From the NCBI GenBank assembly GCA_022702545.1, contig JAHRBC010000008.1, positions 2,046,001-2,110,000 of the forward strand: 64,000 bases of DNA, written 5' to 3'. The stretch comes from Phycomyces nitens (lineage: Eukaryota; Mucoromycota; Mucoromycetes; Mucorales; Phycomycetaceae). This document shows positions 13,301 to 23,304 of the stretch, piece by piece. Position numbers and translations under genes: made by a program. Every line of letters starts with the position of its first letter. The stretch's first letter is position 1. The notes under the pieces were generated by a model, which had not been told where the DNA came from, did not search any database, and was given only the letters and a program-made list of their open reading frames with translations.

Positions 13301-14070
13301 TGAAGTCACTTCTTGTCTCGGATGCCTTTCTGGTAGATGATGATGGACGTCTCTGTCCACAATTTCGTGGCGATCGCCCAAGAGCACGAAACCGTATTGG
13401 CCAATTCTTCAGCAAGATCGATGCTGGTAGAATGGTCTATTGTCCTTGGTTTCTCCCGTGTCTTCAACTCCCGTCTCCCACCTCACCTCCTCCGCCTGGT
13501 CTCTCTTCTCTTCTCTCCGTGGTCCTTCTGGACAAACGTCCTTTGGGCAAAGCATCCACAGGATCACTGCGCAGGCATCTTCGTCCGTCCCCACCTCAGC
13601 CTCTTCTCCCTCCTGCCCGTTGGCGTCGTTTTTGGTCCCTGGTTATTCCACACCACTGTCGCACTTTGTGGTGGAAAGTGATATGGCAGCGAATTCCCAC
13701 CCGACTGGCCATTAACACCATCATGCCTCATACCGTACCTGACCCCATGTGCTTGATGTGCTCCACCGACACCGAAGACCAAGACCATTTCCTCTTCTTC
13801 TGTCCTAAGAAACGCCAGGTGTGGAACGTAGTCCTCTCTCGTTTCTACCGGGGCTGGACTCTGAATGACGTTCGGCAGATGCTGACATCTTGTCAACTCC
13901 CCTGTGTTTCTCCCACTCGGGATACTCAGATTTTGCTGGTGATTATAACAGCCAAGGCAATTTGGAATGCCCATTGGAAGTTTATCTTTGACAATCAGCC
14001 TTTTCTTCCTGGAGTAGTGGCTACAAAGGCCTCCAGTACTATAGAGAGACAGCGAGCTATACTAGCTTAA
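10382..14070 (+). pseudogene. LINE ORF2: endonuclease and reverse transcriptase, frameshifted
   Basis: The first part (10382 to TAG at 11402-11404) is an AP-type endonuclease with the expected motifs: LNARGL, LQETHL, LGDFNCN and TDHCLL. The second part continues one frame back (-1), from about 11261 to 14070. It holds the reverse transcriptase (WRPISLINYDAKLFTK, GFMADRFIADNVLL, RGLRQGDPLSP, LLAYADDLLLFL) and a terminal zinc motif C-x2-C-x8-H-x4-C near 13750-13800. The break sits at a five-A run (11261-11265). A -1 ribosomal slip is possible, but the run is one A short of the classic A-AAA-AAG heptamer. Motif A reads LNQEKTYDRV, with Asn where LINEs carry the catalytic Asp (GAT to AAT is one transition). 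I therefore call it a non-functional copy. Confidence 0.85.
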
Positions 14071-14182
14071 GGAGTTTTATTTTTCTTTCTTTTCTTTTAC
14101 TTATTTTCCTTACATGTTTATCACCTATATTGTCCTTTTATCTTATTCCTTTCCTCCAAGTCCAATTAATGGCAATCTAGAA

Positions 14183-14204
14183 GCCGCACGCCTTGCGTGA
14201 CGGC
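14183..14204 (+). other. Stem-loop in the LINE 3' tail
   Basis: GCCG-CACGC, loop CTT, then GCGTG-A-CGGC: nine base pairs with one bulged A, 17 bases before the poly(A). A stem-loop here is where some LINE reverse transcriptases recognise their RNA. The related copy at 20101-22412 keeps a mutated version in the same place. Role inferred. Confidence 0.55.
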
Positions 14205-14244
14205 AGATCAATATAATACTAAAAAAAAAAATTCCCAGTTCCAC

Positions 14245-14395
14245 TTGCTGCTGATTGTACCTCTGTCCTACAATAGACTGCGCCTCTGTTACTTTAGTGG
14301 CATTAGAGTTAAAAAAAAACTATTTAAACACTCAAAAAGTATTAAAGCCTCTCTTTCCAGTATTTCTATATTCCAAATATCACTTATTATATATT
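14245..14395 (+). promoter_or_regulatory. Upstream region of F-box gene 1, duplicated at 18028-18174
   Basis: The stretch from GATTGTACCTCTGTCCTACA to the ATG is closely matched upstream of the second F-box gene, so the duplicated unit includes the promoter. In this copy the LINE poly(A) lies only about 15 bases before the homology begins. Confidence 0.6.
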
Positions 14396-16222
14396 ATGCT
14401 ATTACCCGACCTGCCTCAAGAAATAATATATCAGTTAACGGAATTTCTCTCTCTCGAGGACAAAAAAGCTTGCTCTCTAGTTTGCAAGTCATGGAAAGAC
14501 ATCTTCAAGGATTCCCTACACTCTGATCTAGTGGTACATAAAAAACTATTAGAGGATATTGTTAATCCTCCCCAAGATGATCAACTACCTGGCCTAAAAT
14601 CTCGGTTACTCGTACGATCTTTGGAAATAGGCTATTATACGTACGCAACAGACGAACAGCTCCACTTATTGCAGAAAACCTTTCCATATATAACGAATCT
14701 TCATATTGGCAGAGATTCCATAATTTCGGACAACTTTGGAGTTACTGCTGACTGGAATATCTGGAAATCATTGACAGAACTTTACATCACCGTTGACCAG
14801 ACACCTGCTGAAATTAAGAATAGATTTATGAAAATGATTCTGTGTTTGCCCCTCTTGAGACGACTCCAGATCATTACTAGTGACAAGGAAAATATACAAG
14901 CATCGTTCTCATTAGACGACTTTGAAGCCATTCACTCGAATTTAAACCACCTTGGATATTTGGAATTATGTACAAATCTATTGACGCTATCCGAAAAAGA
15001 CATTGAACGTATGACGAACGTATCGCCAGCCACAAAGATGAGAAGCCTGGACATATATTCTAAAAATGCAGACCATCGATGGCTATGTTATTTTGCACGC
15101 AAATATCCCAATCTACGCACACTCAACTTTAAAGCATCAAACATTCAACCTGAAATTGACGAAGAAAGGAGCTATACGACAACATTGTTCAAACAAGTGC
15201 CTCTGCTATTTCAACACCTTACAAACTTGAACTTTCGATATTGTGATTTGGTTGGAAACGGATATCTACTTTTCTGGGACATACTCCATTTTCACGATAT
15301 ACCGTTAAAGAATTTATCAATTGATGTTGATGTAGCATGCATTATCACCTCTTCCATTGATCCTCCTGATATTCCCAAACATATCACAGAAGTTTGTCTC
15401 CCAAGATTTTCAAAGACCATCGAATCCCTTTATCTACATTGTCAGCATTTATATACAGCCCAAGGAAACTTTGATGATACGTGGGACCCGTCATTCAATT
15501 TAGTTGAGGTGCACATATCCACTTTCCCGTCTTTTGAAATCGATACTCTTCTATGTACAGCGCCTCACTTGAAAACAATTGAACTTCACAATATTGATAT
15601 CAAAGTTAAAGGTGAACTCTACAACTCGAACAGATTTGGGCCCAAGTCGTTCAAAGTACAAGATTCAAATATTACATCAGATGTTCTCCGGTTTCTATCC
15701 TTCCACTGCAGAAGTTTGAATGAGCTGTCTTTAATGAATACAGTAGTACATGGCCATCTCACGGCACCTGAGCGCCAGTTTATTGATATGTCTTACACCC
15801 GATTAGACAAACTGTATATAGAAGAGACACTCTTTATTATACAAGACATAAAGTTTCGTAAAGAAAATCCAGCTGCTATTATTCGACCAGTTGACGATAT
15901 TCCTCCAAAGCAAGATTACGATCCTAATGCATTACCGGTTGCTGTCAGTCCACCTGGCAAAATTCATTATGAATCGTTTTTCTCCGATTATTATTCTTAC
16001 ATGCTCCATACCTCATCAAGCGAACATTACCACGACGAAGATTTTTTCTCAAACTATGAGGGAACCGAAATAATTACTGAAAATACTACCGTTAATACAA
16101 AGACAAAAGAGGAGGAGGATAATAGCAGGAGATGGAAGCCTCTTTATAACCATACAATAATAAAACTTGGATATGTATCTGATTTTGAGATGGAATATAA
16201 TTATTGTAAAGGTGTGTTTTAA
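14396..16222 (+). CDS. F-box / LRR-like protein, copy 1
   Basis: Single-exon gene of 608 residues. The start is the ATG that puts an F-box at the very N-terminus (residues about 3-45: LPDLPQEIIYQLTEFLSLED, then CSLVCKSWKDIF). The same frame is open further upstream but without an ATG. The rest shows repeated LxxLxL patterns resembling degenerate leucine-rich repeats (for example YPNLRTLNFKASNI and FLSFHCRSLNELSLMNT). Such proteins normally bind Skp1 through the F-box and select substrates for SCF ubiquitin ligases. Its tandem paralogue at 18175-20002 is frameshifted, which makes this the likely functional copy. Seen: frame, F-box and duplication. Inferred: role; the substrate is unknown. A LINE lies 5' and a Tc1 element 3'. 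Confidence 0.85.
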   Translation: MLLPDLPQEIIYQLTEFLSLEDKKACSLVCKSWKDIFKDSLHSDLVVHKKLLEDIVNPPQDDQLPGLKSRLLVRSLEIGYYTYATDEQLHLLQKTFPYITNLHIGRDSIISDNFGVTADWNIWKSLTELYITVDQTPAEIKNRFMKMILCLPLLRRLQIITSDKENIQASFSLDDFEAIHSNLNHLGYLELCTNLLTLSEKDIERMTNVSPATKMRSLDIYSKNADHRWLCYFARKYPNLRTLNFKASNIQPEIDEERSYTTTLFKQVPLLFQHLTNLNFRYCDLVGNGYLLFWDILHFHDIPLKNLSIDVDVACIITSSIDPPDIPKHITEVCLPRFSKTIESLYLHCQHLYTAQGNFDDTWDPSFNLVEVHISTFPSFEIDTLLCTAPHLKTIELHNIDIKVKGELYNSNRFGPKSFKVQDSNITSDVLRFLSFHCRSLNELSLMNTVVHGHLTAPERQFIDMSYTRLDKLYIEETLFIIQDIKFRKENPAAIIRPVDDIPPKQDYDPNALPVAVSPPGKIHYESFFSDYYSYMLHTSSSEHYHDEDFFSNYEGTEIITENTTVNTKTKEEEDNSRRWKPLYNHTIIKLGYVSDFEMEYNYCKGVF

Positions 16223-16315
16223 CCTAAAAACTAAAAAATAAAAGAAACTTTTTAAACCTCGTTAAACCTTTCAACTTGTAGCTTGCTTTTTTCTATTGAA
16301 TCAATAATATTTATA

Positions 16316-16352
16316 CACTGAGTATGCAAAAACTTCGCAACTTTTTATAGTC
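16316..16352 (+). repeat. Left terminal inverted repeat of the Tc1 element
   Basis: 37 bases, perfect reverse complement of 17633-17669, with TA outside. Terminal sequence CACTGAGTATGC. Confidence 0.95.
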
Positions 16353-16490
16353 TACTAAACTTTATAAGAGTATACATAATTTTTCTAATACCAAATAAAA
16401 TGTAAAGAACATTGAGTAGATGGCCCATACTATAGATTTGGGGAGTAAAGAGTATTAACTTGCTAAATGTATAATTTTATAAGTTATTTA

Positions 16491-17546
16491 TTAGTACCTA
16501 GTTTGTTTGCCATTGGCATCAATAACTGCTTGGCATCTTTGCTGCATCCTCAAAACAAGACGACTTAAATATTCTTGTGGAATACTTCTCAATTCTCTGT
16601 CCAAAGCATGGTGAAGATTCCACAGACTATACAAGTTGTATTTGCCTGACCGGATTCTCTTGTTCAAATAGTCCCAGATATGTTCTATTGGGTTAAGATA
16701 TGGGTTTTGAGTAGGCCAGTCAGGCAAAAGATTCAGCCCATGCTGTTCCTTCCATTCACGAGTGAGTCTGCTCGTGTGGCTTCTTGCGTTGTCTTCTTGC
16801 AGACCAAGTCTTCTTCCACCTGATTAAAGCTCAAATTCCTTGAGCGAGGGAAGATATCCTTCCTCCAAGGTCTTTATGTACTTCTTGGAGTTCATCTTGC
16901 CAGAAATCAACTTTAGTTTTCCGACACCCATGCTGCAGAAGCATCCCCAAACCATGAGAGAAACACCTCCAAGCTTCATGGCTGGGGATATTATTGTGGA
17001 GAGGAGACCAGTTTTGTCAGTTCGGAGAACTCTTCGGCGCCTATCGCTTCTAAAAAGCCTAAATCGCTTCTCATCAGACCAGATGATGGAGCTCTAGTCA
17101 TCACTACTCTAATCAAGATGAGCTTTTGCCCATGCCAATCGTTTTTTTTTTTGGTTCTCCTTGGAGATCATAGGCTTTCTTATTATTTTGCGTGAGTGTA
17201 TGCCATGGCTGTACAGAAATCTCCTAAATGTGTTTGCCGGTGTAGGAGTGGCACCAGTATTTCTGATGAATGTCATGGGCTGTGTTGGATCCTTCTTGAT
17301 CTCATGCAAAATCTCTCTTGGGTCTCATTCATTTATCTTTTTCATAATACCTGTGGACTTGAGTCTTTTATATGATCCAGTCTCTTTGTAATGCTTAAGT
17401 ACTCGTGAAACAACGTACTTGCTAACATTCAACTTTTTTGCAATGTCACATTGCTTAGCACAATTAATAATGCTCTCATGTACAATACTTGCACGAGTCA
17501 CATAATCCGTTTTGTGCTTCTTTTTAGAGATAGAGTTAGGTGTCAT
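16491..17546 (-). pseudogene. Tc1-type transposase, four in-frame stops
   Basis: One continuous frame of 352 codons from ATG at 17546 to TAA at 16491, close to the usual Tc1 transposase length of about 340 residues, with no frameshift. Order: N-terminal helix-turn-helix (CDIAKKLNVSKYVVSRVL), a second DNA-binding part (FRRFLYSHGIHSRKI), then the DDE catalytic core. First Asp is in IIWSDEKRF, second Asp in EDNARSH, and Glu in LNPIEHIW, so the triad is kept. The four stops are TGA near 17310, TAG at 17109-17111 and near 17090, and TAA near 16823. Each can be explained by one C-to-T or G-to-A change from CGA, TGG, TGG and CAA. The TGG reading of the second TAG fits the conserved Trp before WSDE. 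The copy cannot encode its own transposase but could be moved in trans. Confidence 0.9.
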
Positions 17547-17632
17547 GCTGATAGTTTTGGCTTTTTGATTGTGTTATAAAAGGTGTTGATTAAGAAGAAA
17601 TAGAAGATATTTGTAACTTGAGAGAATGGTCG

Positions 17633-17669
17633 GACTATAAAAAGTTGCGAAGTTTTTGCATACTCAGTG
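17633..17669 (-). repeat. Right terminal inverted repeat of the Tc1 element
   Basis: Perfect inverted copy of 16316-16352, followed by the TA target dinucleotide. Confidence 0.95.
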
Positions 17670-18027
17670 TATTTAACATCCGAGATATGAACGTCATCCA
17701 TAAGGCACTCTTCTGTCTGGATCTCCCTAAAAAGCCTCTTCCAGTCTTCCGTGTACGCCCATGCCAAATTGTCAGCAGCATCATATTAATTCTATGGCGC
17801 ACTCCCTGGGGTGTTACTTTTGATAATCTACTCTTTCACACTTCTTCAATTTATTCTAAAATAGACACTCTTGTTTCACATTTCTCTTCATATCTAGATT
17901 TGACATAGACACTCATTCGTCTCTATCCTCTATTTCTCCCAAAAACAATTGTGTTCCTTTCTTAACACACAATAAATATCAGGACTCGTTCCTCTCTACA
18001 AAAAAATATTAACATCCGACATACTGC
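17670..18027. other. Spacer between the Tc1 element and F-box copy 2, with a short coding-like remnant
   Basis: On the minus strand about 17790-17670 reads as a plausible protein piece (DNLAWAYTEDWKRLFREIQ, then TEECLMDDVHISDV) that runs straight into the transposon end. There is a stop a few codons upstream. I do not recognise it; it may be a scrap of another mobile element. The rest is AT-rich without signal. Confidence 0.3.
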
Positions 18028-18174
18028 GGATTGTACCTCTGTCCTACAATACACTGCACCTCTGTTACTTTATCGATATTAGAGTTGGCAAAAAGTTATT
18101 TAAACACTCAAAAAGCATTAAAGCCTCTCTTTCTAGTATCTCTATATTCTAAATATCTCTTTTTATTATATATT

Positions 18175-20002
18175 ATGCTATTATCCGACTTTCCTCGAGA
18201 GATAATACACCAGATCACGGAACTTCTTGATCCTGGTGACAAAAAAGCTTGCTCTCTAGTTTGCAAATCATGGAAAGAAATCTTTCAGGATTCCCTACAC
18301 TCTGATCTAGTGATAAATGAATATTTATTAAAAAAAACTTGTTAATCCTCCCCAAGATGATCAGCCACCTTGCCTAAAAAATCGATTCCTTGTACGACAA
18401 TTGAAAATAAGCTATGGTGTCGACGCAACAGACGAACAGCTCCACTTAATACAGAAAACCTTTCCGAATATAAAGTATCTTTATTTGGACGAACATTCCA
18501 TATCCTCCGTCAATTTTGGAGTTTCTGTTGATTGGAATATATGGAGATCATTGACAGAACTCTACATCACTGTTAACCAGAAATATATGCCTGATGTCAA
18601 TAATAAGCTTATGAAAATGATTCTGTGTTTACCCCTCTTGAGACGGCTCCAGATCAGTACTAGTTACAAGGAAAATATACAAGTATCGTTCTCATTAAAC
18701 GACTTTGAAGACATTCACTCGAATTTAAAACATCTTGGATATTTGGAATTATGTACAAATCTATTGACGCTATCCGAAACAGACATTGGCCGTATGACAA
18801 AAGTATTGCCAGCCACAAAGCTGAGAACCGTGAAAGTTTATTCTGAAGATGCAGACCATCGATGGCTATGTTATTTTGCACGCAAATATCCCAATCTACG
18901 CACACTCAACTTTAAAGCATCAAACATTCAACCGGAAACCGATAAAAAAAGGAGCGATACGATAGCATTGTTCCAACAAGTGCCTTTGTCATTTCAACAC
19001 CTTACAGAATTGAATTTTGAATGTAATGCTTTGGCCGGAAATGCGTATCTACTTTTATTGGCTATACTTCAGTTTCACGATATGCCTTTAAAGTATCTAT
19101 TCCTTTCCGTTCTTGTACCAAATAGCATTACCACTCCTATTGCTATTCGTAATATTCCCAAACGTGTCGCAGAAGATTGTCTCTCAAAATTCTCAAAGAC
19201 TATTGAATTATTTTGTTTGGATTGTACAAATACACTTGGAACCCGGTACAGCTTTGTGGATATAAATTACACCCTTTACAATCTAGTCTGCCTGTATATT
19301 AACACTTCCACGACTTGTGAAATAGATACCCTACTATGTGCAGCGCCTCGCCTAAGATTAATTAAATTTGAATATGGTGATATCAAACTTAAAGGTGAAC
19401 TCTACGATTCAAACAGATTTGATCTCCAGTCGTTCAATATATCTGATACAAAAATTACATCGGATGTTCTCCGGTTTCTGGCATTCCACTGCAGAAGTTT
19501 GGATGAGTTGGTTTTATACCGTTCATCAGTATATGGCAATTTCACAACACCTGGGCGCCAGCTTATTGATATGACCTACACTCGCTTAAAGAGATTTTAT
19601 ATGGAAGTGACGGGCTTTATTATACAAGACTACGAAAAACGTAAAGAAGATACCTATACAGTTCTTTTTACTAAACCAGTTGATGACACTCCTCCTAAAC
19701 AAGATTACAATTCTAATGTATCACCGGTTGTTGGAGATCCACCTGTCGAACTTTATTTTGAATTGTTTTGCACAGACAAGTATAATGATATGTGGATTCT
19801 AGCAGCAGCAGACTCATCTACCTACAAAGAATTCGTTTCAGACCATGAGGAAAGCAAAATAATCATTAAACACACTACCGATTGGAGGGGTATAATGGAT
19901 AGGGGGGATCCTAGTTTGCCATACGATAGTTATTATAACTATACAAAGATAGATTTTGGCTATATATCTGATTGTGAGATGGGTTATTCTTATGAGGGTT
20001 AA
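18175..20002 (+). pseudogene. F-box / LRR-like protein, copy 2, with a 1-base frameshift
   Basis: Tandem paralogue of the gene at 14396, matching along its whole length including 5' and 3' flanks. The F-box (residues about 3-45, FPREIIHQITELLDPGD) is intact, but after 57 residues the frame ends at TAA 18343-18345. Compared with copy 1 there is one extra base in an eight-A run (18330-18337). The downstream frame (18346-20002) is then open to the natural end, over 530 codons without a stop. The lesion is therefore recent, a sequencing error in a homopolymer, or bypassed by slippage. Without the shift it would be a full SCF substrate adaptor like copy 1. Confidence 0.8.
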
Positions 20003-20100
20003 TAGCCTAAAAACTAAAAATAAAAGAAATACTTTAAACTTCATCAAATCTTTTACCTTGTAATTTGCCTTTTTTTTCTCTATTGAATCAATAATATTTA

Positions 20101-22412
20101 TAGTATTTTGTTAATTAACCACCACGTAAAGCATGTGAATTCTAAAATACCATTAGAATGAACTTGGATGAAAGAGAGAAATATATATATAAAATGATAA
20201 TAAAAGAGATAAAGAAAAAGAAAAAACAACTCCTTGAACTAGTATAGCTTGCTGTTTCTCTATAGTCCTAGAGGCCTTCATACCTACTACGCCAGGAAGA
20301 AAGGACTGGCTGTCAAGTACAAGCTTCCGGCGAGTATTGAAAATTGGCATGTCTGTTATAACTGCCAGGAAAATTTGAGTATCCAGAATTGGAGAGACAC
20401 AAGGGGTGTTACAACATGTTAGCATCTGCCTAACATCACCTAGCGTCCAACTCCAGCAGAAACAAAAGAGTACTACGTTTCACACCTGGTGTTTTTTAAG
20501 ACAAAAGAAGAGGAGGTAGTCTTGGTCTTCCATAGCACTAGAACACAACAAGCACATTAGGTCAGGTAAAATACGAAGCATAATGGAACGAATAGCCAGT
20601 CGGGTGGGAATCCTCTTCCATAGTACCTTCCATTACACAGTGTGGTAATTGTGTGGGATAACCAGAGACTAAAGTTGATGTTAACGAGGAAGAAGAAGAA
20701 GAAGAAGAGATAGAATAGGTGGGGTGAGAATGGACAAAGATGTCGGCGCAATAATACTGTGGATATTTTACCAATAGGGTGTTTGTCCAAAAGGACTATG
20801 GAGATAAGAGATTAGGAGGAGGGGATGAGGTGGGGGATGGAAGGTGAAGGCACAAAAGAAACCAAGGACAGTAGACCATTCGACTAGCATTAATCTTGCT
20901 GAAGAGATTGTCAATGAAGTTCCGTGCTCCTGGGTGATTGCCGCGAGGTCTATGATAGAAACGTCTATTGTCAGCTATTCAAAAGGCATCCGAGACAAGA
21001 ACTGACTTTGGATTCATTTCTAAAGAAACAAATGGACGAACAAAAGTTAAAGGAAAACTCAAGGAAAACTCAAGAACTACCAAAAGTTCTACACTGAGTG
21101 CAAATTGAAGAATATTGGGAAACAGACGGGAACAGGCACAGTGAATTGGCAGTAGAAAATTAGGGTAACTCGCAGAACTACAATTAAACAGCAGAGCTAT
21201 ACTAACAAAAGGAGAACAAAGGTGAAGAGAAAGTGAAAATTCTAGACAAGGTAATAAAAAGAAAAAATATCGAGAGAATAATCGAGAATGCAGAATTGGA
21301 ATAATACATTGCATTTGGAGAGCGGGTTGTTTGGTGATCAGGTTCCAAAAGACCCAAACCGACAAACTTGCGTGATAGGCAAAGAAGTGGCCAACCACGG
21401 CTGTCAAAACAAAAGTGAAGAAAATAATGAATATGCTTGCGTATATAAACAAAAAAAAAGAGAGAGGGTTACCTTGTCAAAGCCCACAACCTTTCTCAGA
21501 GAAGGAAAACATGGTAATTGGCGCTGACATGGATTTGAGTCGAGAAGAAGAAGGCGCAAACAGAGTAAGCAAACATGGTTGGTACCCCTAAGCATGTCAT
21601 GGGACGGTAAAGACAAGTGAAATGGACCCACTTGTATGCTTTCTATTAATCAAGGAGACTAGATCCAGGATTCTTGGTAAATTGGGAACGAAACGTAGCT
21701 AGACAAGGGAAAAGTCCGTTGTTTTCAATTAACCAATCTACCATGGAGCCGGTTTAAAAGGGGATTCTCAGAGGGTCAATGCAACATCTTAAACGGAATT
21801 TGAGCATTTTTGTGAAGAGTTTGGAGTTGGAGTTGATTAGGGAGATATGGCCCCAGTTCGAGAGGGATGTCAGATTACCAGCCTTTGGGAGTAGGACTAG
21901 AATAGTTTCCAGTCGCGAAAGAGGAAAAATACTAGAGAGGATGTCTTGAAAGTATCCTCGTCAGTCTGTAGCATGACTTTGACGTTGATTGTGGTTGCAG
22001 CCAAAGTTATCCAAGGCAAATACGAGAAGGAAAGGGGCGAGTAAAGGGAGGAGTACAAGAAAAGAAAATAAAGTGCGTTAATGGGCAGAGATATTGGCAG
22101 CATAACGAATAATGATGATAAAAGGGTCAATGTGTTGATCAGTATGTATGACTCTGAAAACTAGTCTACCGTCATCTGGGGACACATATAATTGTTCAAG
22201 GTGAAGGGGATCAAAAGAGATCATCATATTGCAAAGTCCAAAGACTTTCCTAGGATTGGAATATAAGATGCACAGAAGGGTGGGGACGAGTCTTTTGTAG
22301 AGCAAGCAAGGAAAGTAAAGGAGAGAAGGAGCAGATATTACATACTAGTAATGGTAGAGAGGAGACCGCGAACAAAGGTTCTTGAGTGGATATACGGTAT
22401 TTGAGACATTTG
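20101..22412 (-). mobile_element. Second LINE copy, 5'-truncated and internally deleted
   Basis: On the minus strand it starts at the equivalent of the ORF2 start of the LINE at 8984 (ORF1 absent) and ends in a recognisable 3' tail (LPGVV, KASRTIEKQQAIL, then the degenerate hairpin region). Compared with that element, two blocks are missing: about 0.95 kb between the endonuclease GDFN region and the start of the reverse transcriptase, and about 0.54 kb that removes the YADD motif. Many stops are present. Dead copy. Its 3' end abuts the 3' flank of F-box copy 2. Confidence 0.85.
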
Positions 22413-23304
22413 TTAAACAAAAAACTCAAATAGGAAAATGATCGACGTCCGATAAATTAGAAAACCATCTATTGGTCAAAATATATTTAATCAGCGACAT
22501 TTAATAGTTTTTGAGCCAATTGTTTAGAATATACATCCAATCACATCCGCAAACGTTTGGACAGGACTTGGAGGTAATAGGTCATAGAGTGCTTTATATA
22601 TAAATACATTTATTTCTTATAATTGTCTAGTAATGCTTGAGTATTTCTACCGATCCAACATATTGTATAGATTATTATTTTTTAAAAAAATTACCAATAG
22701 AATTGGCTGTGCTACTAACCATTAGTGATGTATAACTGTCGCTATTTATCATTCATCTTTCTATTCACACAAATAATTTTGGGAACATAAAAGAGAAAGG
22801 GAGTGACTGTTTATTAGATGAAACTGTGTTACAAGGCATATGCGAGCCGGACAGAATAAAAGTAGTCACATTGTGCCTCTAACTAACCCCCCTGTCCCGC
22901 TCGTGTAACTCAGTGCCTAATGTACCCCACTTGGTATTTCCTAGTCTTGGCCATCAGCAAGACATATTAAGAGCGCTTAATAAGCTATACACTATATGAA
23001 TTTTTTTGCAGGTTTATGTGTTCTCATCCCCAATTGACGGTGGTTGTTGATGAACAGGATTATGAATATGTACACATTGAAGATACACTAAATAAAATAA
23101 AATAAATAAATAATAAAAAAAAAAGAAATACAAATCTATGTGGAAGGCAGTAAGTTATCCTGTAAGATAGAAAGAAGTGGGGTGTTGTAGTGCAGGAAAA
23201 TCAAGTGTTTTTTTGTTTTGTTTTGTGTTTTTTGTTTTTTAAGAAAATAAAGATGCGTATAATACACGATGCTGATCCTTCCGAGTATTGAGCTTCAGTT
23301 GAAA
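22413..23304. other. Spacer, no gene seen
   Basis: AT-rich sequence between the transposon island and the Zn2Cys6 gene. It holds A/T homopolymers and the presumed 3' end of that gene. I see no coding potential. Confidence 0.5.

Larger units (their letters stand above)
8984..14231 (+). mobile_element. Nearly complete non-LTR (LINE) retrotransposon
   Basis: Two-ORF LINE: ORF1 with CCHC knuckles, ORF2 with an AP-type endonuclease, a reverse transcriptase and a C-terminal Cys/His zinc motif, then a 160-bp 3' tail with a hairpin and an 11-A tract (14221-14231). Base composition is much richer in C than the flanks, a sign of foreign or selfish origin. Two lesions suggest it is dead: ORF2 changes frame near 11261, and the reverse transcriptase motif A has Asn where the catalytic Asp is expected. 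Two other copies are in the window (7195-7775 and 20101-22412, both minus). The element ends directly upstream of the first F-box gene. The 5' boundary is not resolved. Confidence 0.9.
16316..17669 (-). mobile_element. Tc1/mariner-type DNA transposon with perfect 37-bp TIRs
   Basis: 1354-bp element bounded by inverted repeats 16316-16352 and 17633-17669 that match over all 37 bases (starting CACTGAGTATGCAAAAACTT). It is flanked by TA on both sides (16314-16315 and 17670-17671), the hallmark of Tc1/mariner insertion. It carries one transposase frame on the minus strand, interrupted by stops. It is inserted in the 3' flank of F-box copy 1. Confidence 0.95.
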
